Of a DNA stretch of 64,000 nucleotides, positions 34,901-46,900 are shown piece by piece; within the stretch, counting starts at the first letter, position 1, and every line of letters starts with the position of its first letter. Origin of the DNA: Bolinopsis microptera. Its lineage: Eukaryota > Ctenophora > Tentaculata > Lobata > Bolinopsidae. Location of the stretch: contig NC_087077.1 of NCBI RefSeq assembly GCF_026151205.1, positions 16,032,983 through 16,096,982 on the forward strand, read 5' to 3'. The position numbers and the translations under genes are program-made. Under the pieces are notes generated by a model. It ran no database searches, was not told the DNA's origin, and was given only the letters and a program-made list of their open reading frames with translations.

Positions 34901-37900
34901 TCTCAGGAGGAGCGAGACCGTCGGTTGGAGCAGTTATCAATCGGTCAAGCCATCCGAGTTATGAATGAGTCTCAGGAGGAGCGAGACCGTCGGTTGGAGC
35001 AGTTATCAATCGGTCAAGCCATCCGAGTTATGAATGAGTCTCAGGAGGAAAGGGATTGTCGGTTGGAGCAGTTAACGAAAAAACAGGTTATCCGACTTGC
35101 TAACGAGTCTTTCGAAGACCGACTCGATAGGTTGTGTCTGTATTCAGACAACCGCGATCATGTCAGGAGAATGGGTACCGCTAACAGTTTCCACGACAGT
35201 CAACAACCTGGTCCAGCATTCCCGGAGCAGCTTACAGTTTCACGTTAGTTTCAATTATATAATATATAGTACATAACATATTTAATATTTTCAAAATTTA
35301 AGAAACTAAGGAAGGCATTAGCCATAATTTATTTAGTGTAGCCTGTAACGGGTTTTCCTTCAGCGGAAAATTGTGAGCCTTCCTGCAAACGAATTCGGAG
35401 AAGCAACGTTCAATCAGTGGATCTAACTTTAAATGTTGATCATCCTGCTCAGCAAGAACGCCCGAATTCTATAGCAGGTCTGTAATACTGTGTAATGTAA
35501 ACGATATACTTGCAGGTTACTATAAATTAGGATTGAAATTATCATATTTTGATAATACGTTAATTATTAGAGATAATTATTTCAGATGACAGTGAAACTA
35601 CTAATCTACTTCTCTCTGATGATGGTAGTGATAACAGTAAGCACCCTTCAAAACGTTGTCGACGAGATGTCCCAGTTGCAGTTGATAGATCCCCGAATGC
35701 TTTAAGAGGTCATTTTACGAATTTATATTTACTAATACTTGATTGTCATTAAAACATAGTTTATTTTTGATGCATGCTGCAAATATGTAAATAGTCATTT
35801 CAAATACGAAAATTTTAAAACTATTCAAATTTTAGGTCGCCAGAGAACGAGAGGTGGGTTTGGTCGAAAATCCAAACGGAGTCCAAGCCCATCTAGAACC
35901 CCGAGAAACTTATCGAGAAACCTGCGGTCCAGGGGAACAAGAGGACGAAGACGCCAACGTCGGGGGTATCCGTCACACGCCACAAGAGGACTGAACAGAA
36001 TGCAGTTTAGAGGGCGAACTGGGAGAGCTTGGTTCAATCTAGCTTCAAAAATACCTGTCGACGAGTTCGACGAAACAGAACTACCGGAGGAGTTTTGTAA
36101 CACCTTTGAAGGGTCGATCAGGGATTTTACATGCAACCACTGTAATGCATACTTCTGGAACAATGAAAACAAGAACACATGTTGCAGCGGAGGCAAAGTG
36201 AAATTGCCACGCTTACCACCAATTCCAGAGCAGATTCAGTTATTATTCGATGTTAACGGATCCCATTTCCTCAAAAATGCTCGAGCATACAATAATCTTT
36301 TTGCTTTAGCATCACTCGGTTGTGGGCAAGAAATCAAACATCAGGGGTTCAGCCCGACATTTACCGTTCGCGGCAAAATGTACCACAGAATTGGCAGCTT
36401 ATTGCCACAAGATGGTGAAAGCCCGAAATTTGCTCAACTGTATTTCCACGATACTGACCACGAAACTGGAAACAGGATGGAAATCATGAGCTCTCTGGAT
36501 CAGCAGACAGTTGAGATTATTCAAAATACATTACATGATTGCAATCCGTACATCTGCTCATTGAAGTCTGGACTGGAACTAATGCGCATTTCACCTGATG
36601 TTAAATTAGTTTTGCATGCCGATGAACGACGACGGCCATCTGATGCCCACGCACGAACATACAACCTGCCAACAGCTTCAGAAGTTGGTGTACTTTTGCC
36701 GGGGGAAATCACTGCGAACATGGATGTTATTTTGCACGAGAGGGGAGGTGCGGTAAGAAGGATCAGTCCAGTTCATCGGTCATATGATCCATTACATTAT
36801 GTTATTATGTTTCCAAAAGGTGATGACGGCTTTCAGTTGGGTATGAAAAGATCTGACAATAGGACCTTAACGGCTTCTGATTTCTACTGCTATCGGATGC
36901 AGGTTAGGGACGACTGGAACTCAGTAATGAAATACAGACGTTTGACGCAGCAGTTTGTGTGCGATATGTGGGCTAAGATTGAAGGTAGCCGCTTAGATTG
37001 GGTGCGGCATAACCAGAAAACAATCAAGGCAGAAAAATATAATGGGCTCATAGACGCTCAGGCGGACAATGATCTGAACAATGCAGGAAAGCGCATTATA
37101 TTACCTCCTTCTTTCTACGGTTCGCCAAGGTACTATCGAGAACGATTCCAAGACTCAATGGGTATTGTTAGAAAGTTAGGGAAGCCAGATCTGTTTGTAA
37201 CGTTTACCTGTAACCCAAAGTGGAAAGAAATACAGGAAGCATTGGATCCAGGAGAATCATACACTGATCGGCCAGATCTTTGTGCTAGAGTTTTCAAATT
37301 GAAATTGAATGCTTTACTCAAAGACATTTGCTTAAACAAAGTTTTTGGAGATATACGGGGCTATACTGCCACAGTAGAATTTCAGAAAAGGGGATTGCCT
37401 CATATTCACATTGTTGTAATTCTCACAGATGAGTACAAACCTCGCACACCAGAGGATGTTGATAAGATAGTTTGCGCAGAGATTCCAGATCTCCTGACTA
37501 ACCCTCGGCTGCACAAGATTATAACCACCAACAATATACATGGACCTTGCGGAAACATTAACAGGAACTCACCGTGTATGGTTGGTGAAGGTGCTGATAA
37601 GAAATGCTCCAAGAAATTCCCGAAGAATCTGTCAGCAGATACAATGCTAACCCAACACAGCCCTCCTGTTTATCGTCGTCGATCACCAGAAGATGGAGGA
37701 CAAGTTCATAGGGTGAATATGGGAAGCGAAAGCAATCCGAACTTCTTCCTGCTGGACAATTCTTGGGTTGTACCTTATAGTCCACTCTTATCGTTAATTT
37801 ACGAGGCGCATATAAACGTGGAAGTAGTATATTCAACGAGGTGTGTGAAATACCTGTTCAAATACATAAACAAGGGTCCAGACCGAGTAGTTGCGGCATT

Positions 37901-40900
37901 TGAGCAAGAGGATGAAGTTGAGACCTATTCCAACGCCCGTTACCTCTCAGCTTCCGAGGCTTACTGGAGACTCTATGGGTTTGACCTCTTTCATAGAAGT
38001 CCAGCAGTAATGAAACTTGACTGTCATCTGAAGGGGGAGCAGATGCAGTTGTTTGCTGAAGGTGAGGAAGAGGAAGCCATAAACCGTGGTCCACGTGTTA
38101 CAAAACTTTTGGCATATTTCAATCAGAACGCAGAGGATCCAGAGGCCAGGGAAGTACTCTATCCAGACTTCCCAGACAAATACACTTGGATTGAGAAGGA
38201 CAAACGCTGGCGGAAGAGAAAAACTGGAGTTACTGTTGGACGTATTCCAGTCTTTTCCTGCAATGCTAAGCAATCTGAACTCTTCTTCTTAAGAATGTTG
38301 CTCTACAACAAATCTGGGGCAACTTCTTTTGAAAACTTGAGAACGATAAATGGCCACGTTTGTCCAACCTTTCAAGAAGCTTGCCGTAAACTTGGGCTGC
38401 TGGAAACAGATGAAGAGTTGGACTGTGTGATGGAGGAGGCAAGCACAGTTCAGTTTGGCAATCAACTTAGGGACGTTTTTGCGAATCTCCTTATCTACTG
38501 TCGGCCAGCAGACCCTCCCCTATTTTGGCAACGCCATCGCGAGAAGTTGGTTGAGGACTTTATGAGAGCTGAAAATGCTGAAGCTCCAACTGAGCTTATG
38601 TTCAACCAAGCGCTCCTCTATCTGAAAGAAAGATTCGAACAGGATGAATTAGACTTAGTGAAAGATTTCCTTCTTCCCGCTGTGAGGGAAGACCTTTTGC
38701 CAAGGTCTAACGTACCAAGGGTTGTCAGGGATGAAACATCTTATGATCGAGAGGCTCTTGCTCACTCCTTACAAGGGCGTGTAGAGTCACTCAATAATAA
38801 GCAGCATCTATTTTACTCTGCTGTTATGGATTCTGTTGCTAACAACTCTGGCAAGGTTTTTGCACTTCAGGCATCCGGTGGTACGGGTAAAACGTACACC
38901 ATCAACCTTATCCTCGACACTGTTCGAGCTCAAGGAAAGATAGCCCTGGCAACTGCACTTTCAGGGATAGCAGCCACTCTGCTAAACAACGGCCGAACTC
39001 TGCACAGTCGTTGTAAAATTCCGCTTAAGCTGACTGAAGATTCTATGGCCAACTTTTCAAAACGGGACGCTACTGGCAAGTTGTTACAAGAAACAGCTGT
39101 GCTTATTATTGATGAAGTAAGCATGGGCAACAAAATGATCTTTGAGACACTTGACAGATCACTTCAGTTTGTCAGAGGAAACAACAAACTGTTTGGTGGG
39201 ATAACAATGGTGTGGGCTACTGATTGGAGACAGAGCCTCCCTGTTGTAGTGAAAGGAAGCCGAGGACAGATAGTGAATTCATGTCTCAAGAGTTCTTATC
39301 TGTGGAAACATGCAACCGTTTTCAAACTTGACATTAACATGCGTGTTTTCCAGAACAGCGAAGACAAAGAATTTACTGATTATCTTTTATCTTGCGGTGA
39401 TGGCCTGCTTCCAATTCATCCTCAAGGTGGCCAGTTCAGGGTAACAATCCCGGATGAGTTGATTTTCAAGGGTGACTTAGATGCTCTTATTAACTGGGTG
39501 TTCGAAGACCTTGAAACTCAGTATACAGATCACAGCTGGACTGCAAGTAGAAGCCTGATCTGCCCTACAAACAAAACTGTTGACTTGATTAACAACAAAG
39601 TCATGGCGACGTTTCCGGGCGAAGAGAGACTCTACAAGTCCCACGACAAAGTGAGCTCCGAAGACAGCTTTGACATTCCACAAGAGTATCTGAACACTTT
39701 GTCACCAAGTGGAATGCCACCCCATCAGTTGAAAATGAAAGTCGGTTGCCCTGTTATGCTTCTTCGGAACCTGCAGCCTCAGCAAGGTCATTGTAACGGC
39801 ACCAAATACATCGTTACTGTATTGCATGATAATATCATAGAAGCCGTGGTTGCTGGAGGATCTTACAAGGGAAACAAACTATTTATTCCTCGCATCCCTA
39901 TAAAACCAACGGATGGAACATTTCCCTTCGACATGACTAGACGGCAATTCCCTCTAAGACCCTGCTTTGCGATCACGTCCAATAAGGCCCAAGGACAAAC
40001 GCTAAAAAAAGTTGGGATCTTTTTGGACCGGCCATTTTTCTCCCACGGCCAATATTATGTGGCGCAAAGCAGGGTTGGGGAGAAAGACGCGCTTAGAGTA
40101 TTGTCATTGGACATTGGGTTGACGGATAATGTTGTTTACCCAGAAGTACTGGACAGATAATATGTTAACAGCGACTTTGTTTTATGAATTTGGTTTGGAA
40201 TTGGATTTACTGACATTTTTTAAATTTAACTTTACGAAAAGAAGTATAGAACTGTTTGCATTTATTACTTTTAACACTACCATGACCAACCTGTTCTCCT
40301 TTTACTCTTAAATGGTTTTATACTTCTCAAAAATTTGTACCCTGTAAATAATTGTACATTATTCTAAGTAGGTATCTATATTTTATAACCCACCATACCA
40401 ATATGCCATACTTTAAACACATCAACTTATAATTTATATGCTATGTGTTTTGATTCTTAGAGTTAGTCCTTATTAGTATTACGGCACTTTGTTAACAGTT
40501 TTGACAGATGTCCTGCACATATTCGAAGCATTTTTTAACTATTTACTATTTCTATCGTAATGTTGTGTAAATTTGATTATAACTTTAATTGCAATTCTAA
40601 TATTTGAAAATGCTGTCTTTAAATTTGACCCAATAAATTTAGAAAGCGAAAACGTGGTGTCAGCGATAGTAAATAATTATTGTCGTCCGGAGGACGGGTA
40701 CCCTGCTAGTTATTTTAATATATAATTAAAAATAAAAGTTAAAACAAAGAGATAAAATTACTGAAGGAATTACATTGATGTAGTCCGAGGAGTCCTAACT
40801 CTCCTCGCGCCCTAAGATGGCGTTTGTCTTGTGCGAAACAAATAAATGAAAATTAGTTAGACTAATATGATTAATTTCAGCTCAATACCAGATTGGGAAC

Positions 40901-43900
40901 ATGAGGGATGTATGCAGAATGTTGATAGACCAACACAAGGAACCAAAGTTAGACTTTGCACCTCAGCAAACTAGGAGTAAATCTAAGATAGAGCAGGAGG
41001 AACAACAACAGGTTGGTAACTTAAGTTACTTAGTGACGAAGTGATCAGGTTACTAAGTAACAAAACCTAGTTACTACGTTACTAACTAGGAGTGAATCTA
41101 AGATAGAGCAGGAGGAACAACAACAGGTTAATAACCTTAACAATTATTTAACTTTTGAGTGTTTCACTAAAAATCATGACTGAAGAAGATCACACATTTT
41201 CCGGTTATATTATATTAGCAAAGGAACGGCGGTATTATTAAAAGTTTAAACAAGCTAATTTCCTTTTGGTGGTACTTAGAAACAAGATTTACTTCATCAA
41301 AAGTTTAATAAGTTTAATATTTCATGGCTTAAGTTACTGAATTACTGAGACAATGAGAAACCGCGAAGCCTTTTAAGGGTGTAATTGCAGAATTGCGAAC
41401 GTTTAGAAAGTAGAAACTTAGTAAACTATTTTATCTGAACCCTTACTGCTGGATCGAATCAGTGCTCATGCTAGGTAAGTTTATTATGTTGTAATGAACA
41501 ATGAACACAAGACTAGAAAACCGCCCCCCCCCCCAATATGTTAGCATGTTCACTCCGCAGGACACAGGACTAAATCCTCCCCCCTCCTCCCCCCCCCCAA
41601 TATGTTAGCATGTACACTCCGCAGGACACAGGACTAAAGAAGCTGATATTTGTGGAGATGGAAGAATACCCGGGTTTCTTTGACACCCCCTGTGATCTGC
41701 CCCAGAAAGTAGAGACTCAGTCCATTATGAGAATTGTAACATCCTCCATCAGAATCACTGAGAAGGTATGTGCTAATAAATACTCATTTACAGTTAGTGT
41801 TACACGAAGGAATTTCCGAAAATAACTGTAGAAGTGGTGGAATGGGGTTTAATGTTAATGATTGGGTGATCACCTCCCAGCTAACGAGACTTTAGTGATC
41901 CCTGACTCAGAGATCACAGAGACTCTGAGATTCATCTTTCAGCACTTTAACTGCTTCCTATACTGCTGTCTTTAATTTTGATATTACAGCCGGGCCTGAT
42001 GAGGGAGTGGAAGGATTTCTTCTTTTCTGAAGAAAGTCAAGACATTCTTCACGACCTCTTCTGGTGGTTCTTCCTCAAAAAGTAAGTCAATTTGAAACAC
42101 CAGTGGATCAGTTGCGTATACTTTTTAGACTTGAAGAATTTGAAATTTCATTGATACTAAAAAACAACTCCAAATATTTGCCAAATCTGTAATATCCATT
42201 AATTATTAAAGACAAAAATGATTGTTGTTACATAATGATTCATAGTGTCCCACATTTATTTTAATTGGTTATCTAACGATTTTACTGAATAGGGAAATTT
42301 TCCTAATTTGAAACAAAATAAAAGGCCTCATGTAGCCGGTGGGCCCGACATGATACGACATATCTCGACACGTCGGGGTTTGTCGGGGTTTGTCAGGGGT
42401 GTGTCGGGGTTTGTCGGGGTTTGTCGGGGTTTGTCAGGGTTTGTCAGGGTTTGTCGGGGTGTGTCGGTGTTTGTCGGGGTTTGTCGAGCCTGGAGGCTAC
42501 ATGGGGCCTAATAAAGTCATATTTTACATAATATTATGATTTTTTACTCCTTTTCTTTTCCCTTTAACTTGTCATTTCTATATCTCCTAATATCAGCACA
42601 GTCTTCAAGCTTCTTCAATAAAGTCTTCAAGTGACGACAAACACTAATGTCTTTTACACCACCATAAGGGTACATAATTACTGTACACTTTACTCTCGCT
42701 CTTGAAATTGCTAAGTATAAATTCTCTAAGTCTTCAGAGTGCTCTCTGCCCACATCATCTTCCCCTGATTCACCTAGTATAATGCTCTTCCCCCAAGTAA
42801 GGAGTGCAATAACTGCTGGCCACTCTGCAGAATACGATGACTTCAATTCCTTAGGTTCAATGTCTGTTGACTGTAACATATCATTGGCGAGGTCTGCGAA
42901 CAAAATATCTTTAATACGAACAACTCCCACGGCATTTTTATCTAGTATATTATCACCGCATAAATTATCCAATTCCTTAGCGAAAATGTCTGGGATCAGT
43001 TCGTGACCGGTTTCTAAAAAATGTATGACTGTTTGAGGTCCATGTATGTAATGACCGGGGGACTGTGAAGGGAAAACTTTGTTCACAAACTTTGTTTTGG
43101 TGTTCATCAGTCCAACAATATGTTCACGAATTACTGTCAAGGTGCCTGATAAGTAAGTGTTTCTCAAGGTTTTCGACATGGTTGTAAGATGCTGGGAAGA
43201 AATTCTTTCGTTAAATAATCTTGCTATTAGGCTATCTCCATCGTGAGTGCTTTCTTTACTGGCATTGTAGTTACATTGGACCATATCACATGCTACCCAG
43301 ACATGCTGAGTTTTTGACAGTTCAACGAGTGATTCAATGAATACGTATCCTTTATCTTTACATCCTTCCACTCCATCCCAATTCATCACCACTTGAAAAT
43401 CGTCGATAAATATGTTGATTCCTTGTAATGAAGTCACCAGTTTTTTCAACAACTCAGCAGAGGAACATCCTTGGTCAAAAGCATCGAGATGCTTTTCACT
43501 ATATGGAAGCACAACTATAACCACTTGGTGATCCACGAGATTTTTTAATACTTCACAATAAAGTTCTGACGGTGCATTATCCAAGCTTTTTTCCCATTCG
43601 TCATCATCAAGTTTTTCCGCTCTAGCGTGAATTTCCAGGATATGGGGTCGTGACCGTGTAAATAAGGTATCCTGGTCAGTGGCACATATGATTATATGCT
43701 TTACACCCGCCTTCTCGAGTGTCTTTTCCTGGCGTCTTGAGGGTTCAACATCTTCAATCAGTTTTGTAAAGTTGAACAGGACAGCTTTGTTGTTTCCATC
43801 CGACAATACTAGTTGTAGTATCTTTGCCATCAATACAACAGTTTTGCCTGCTCCGGCAGGGCCGTTGATCCACTGAAACGTCTCAGTGGAATTAATCAAT

Positions 43901-46900
43901 TCATATTGTTGCATAGTCAAGTTGTCAACTCCTAAGAATTTTCTGTAAAGCGGCGGTGTTGGGACAACTTCAGGGTTGTTCGTCCTGAAGGTGAATCTTC
44001 CTGATCGCAATTGCTCGTCAATGTTTAAGATGCATCTGCCCAAACTGCACTTCGATTTATCACAAGCTTTCTTTTTCTCTGTGCACCACATAGCGAGAAA
44101 TAAGTTTCTAACTTCTTCTTGCTTGGTGCGGAACTCTGGACTCAAATTCATGACTAAATCACTTACATTATCTTCCCACCATTTACTGAAGTCATCAATA
44201 TCTTCTTTGAAAATGATCGTGGATTTATTATTTCCACTTATTTGGAAATCGTTCTTGAATCTTTTTTCAAAATTAGGGTAAGCAGTGAAGTGAAGAACTG
44301 TTAGGCGTTTCGGTTTACTGAATCTTTTTATCAGTTCTGCCATTTTCTTTCTTTGTTGGAGTGATTTCTTGAATGTGTTGGTTAATGCTTCAGCTTGAAA
44401 CTGTTTATCTTTGTCAGTGATGTCAGGATCAATATGGCTCATGTTCTTGACCTCGATGACGACAAAGCAGTTTGGAGCTATCACAACAAAGTCGCACTCG
44501 CCTTCTCTGTTAGCTGCCATCTTCTTACACTTTTGACACTTTCTTTTGTCATGACTTAAATCACCCAGATGGTATTGTAAATGAGTATATTCAAAACTAG
44601 ATAATACGATAATGTTTTTGTCCAGTTTCTCCAAAGCCCTGTACACTTTTACCTCAGCCTCATAGTTAAATTGCTGGTTACGGTCGTTCTCAAAACTGCC
44701 GGTCCCGGGCAGATCTTGGTCTGGGTATAGGTCTATATACTTATGTTGAGGTACTCTGGGAAACAATGAGGGCCGTTTATCTTCGGCTGTGCAGTACGTA
44801 TCAAAAACATCCTTTCCGTTCCGTAGATATTTTTCATACTGCGTTTCATTCTTTGTCATAACAATAGTCGAACTCTCCTATAAAAATATGATTTTGTGGT
44901 GTTGACTGTTGATGAGTAATGAATTATCGTTTTCAGCATAATCTTAAATAACATTAACAGTAATTGTAACTGGTCGAATTAAACAATCTAACAATGGAAA
45001 TGTTCTTATGGAGTTATGGATTATAATAAGCTATTAGCGTATTAGCTATTTAGACCACCCGAACTGTTTTAAAAGAACAGTAAGAATAAGATGTTGATGT
45101 TAACGAAACAGTCAAACAATAAATGGAAAGACAACTTTAAGCTGCAACATATTGTGACACGGTTTTTAAAATGTAGTTCATGGGTATCATGTTTCATCCC
45201 GTGCCTAATTATGTAGCATTTTCTGTTTATTAGATGATAACGGTCACGAAAAATCAGGGCACCTGGTTAACTGATGGTCCCAGACACACCAAACTGACAC
45301 TCAGCCGCAAACACGTCAACATCATCAAAAATCTTAACACTACACTCAGCCACAACAGACATAATTACAGAACTGCAGTGCACCTCATCACGGGACATTA
45401 TGGCTTAAAAAACACCTCCACACCATTCGCAAATCAAGCAGCAGTGCTTGTCCTATGTGCGGCGACGAAGACCCTTAAGCCGAGATCCAGTGTCGCACAG
45501 AACGAAATACTATAAATTAGCTCTGTTTAAGGGGATAGAAACAACAACATAGTGAATACGCAAACATAATATACCGGTACAATATATTGCTCTCTTGTAT
45601 GTAATTTAATCCATATTGGTGTATAATTAGGGGATCATGAGTATTTTTGAGAATCCAGTGGCGTAACATGGGCCCCGCTGACCCCGTGTGCGGGGGGGGG
45701 GGGGGGGGGGGGGGCGCAACAACAGGCAACGTGACGCCACTGTGAGAATCCCGACGAAAATGGCCAAATTCTCATTTTTGAATATATGGTGTGGAGACTG
45801 GAGGCAGTATTTTTGAGAAAGGTTTCCAGGAGAGGCGAAAAACTCATTATCAAAAATGTATTCTCATCTCCATTGGATCACATTGCACTGATATGAAGAA
45901 TGATTTGGTATATCGCTATTTTTGAGTGGACAATTTATGAGAAAACGAGAAATCCATGCTGAATTTCTCAGATTCAAAAGTAATTTTTGAGTGAACAATT
46001 TTTGAGAAAATGAGAAATCTGAATTATACAGATTCAAAAATGATTTTTGAGATATTTTTGAGTATTCCTGGCGAAAATGGTCAAATTCTCACTTTCTCAG
46101 ATTCCAAAATTCTCAAAATTACTCATGACCCCCCCCCCCCCCCCCTAATTAGCTAATTGTCTTAAAATTAAATCAACGAATTTTTGACGCTGATTCCGAA
46201 TCACGTATAATTTCCAACATATGGTATTACTATTGGTCAAGGTAAAATTGTTTTCTTCTTTCGGACAATCTGCTCGAGCCATCTACAATCTATAAAACTT
46301 GTCACGATAATCAATCGTATAATGGGATATTATTATTATTAACCAATAACCATCACCTGGTCTTATCAAATACCAATATCAGTATCGTTATACAAGCTTG
46401 AAAGATTTGGGTTCGGTATTGAATTTATGAATAGGAAAATAATATTTATTGAATAATATTGCCTGCTGATTTGGACAGCATTCACATGCTATCCTCTCGT
46501 GGGCCACCCAGGCCCAGCCTCTCTTTAAAAAATGAAAAAATTGGGACATTTACCGTTTCCAAAATGTTCAGAAACATTCATCTTAATAACTTTCCAGTAT
46601 CCATCCTGTAGTCTCAGGATCCATAGCAGTTATACATTACGAATAGTTCTGTTGCTGATACATATATTTTATGTACGGGGATCGGGATAAGTTCAATATC
46701 AATTTTGGAAAAAAAAAACATTTCGATAAAATGGAGTTTGAAAAAACAAATAATTCATACCTCAATAATTCTAACTAACTACTATAACTATACCTCAATG
46801 ATCAGGTTAGTAAACCCCGTTGGTCCAGTTTTAAAGGTGTACAAGACAGGTGTGTTCCTCTTAGAGATCTCCAGAGTTCATCAGATACCAAGTGTTGTAA

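Larger units (their letters stand above)
33378..40709 (+). mobile_element. Full-length autonomous Helitron, 7.3 kb
   Basis: Starts TCTTACTATATATAAAGCGA directly after an A and ends with a hairpin (CGTCC GGA GGACG), then GGTACCCTG and CTAG, directly before a T. That fits Helitron rules: 5' TC, 3' hairpin and CTRR, insertion between A and T, no target duplication. It carries one spliced Rep/helicase gene. It lies in intron 1 of the FAM227 gene in the same orientation. The coding region shows no defect, so the element may be recent. Confidence 0.92.

Noticed and set aside
36521-39683. Minus-strand ORFs of 60-110 residues
   Set aside because: They are shadows of the Helitron coding frame.
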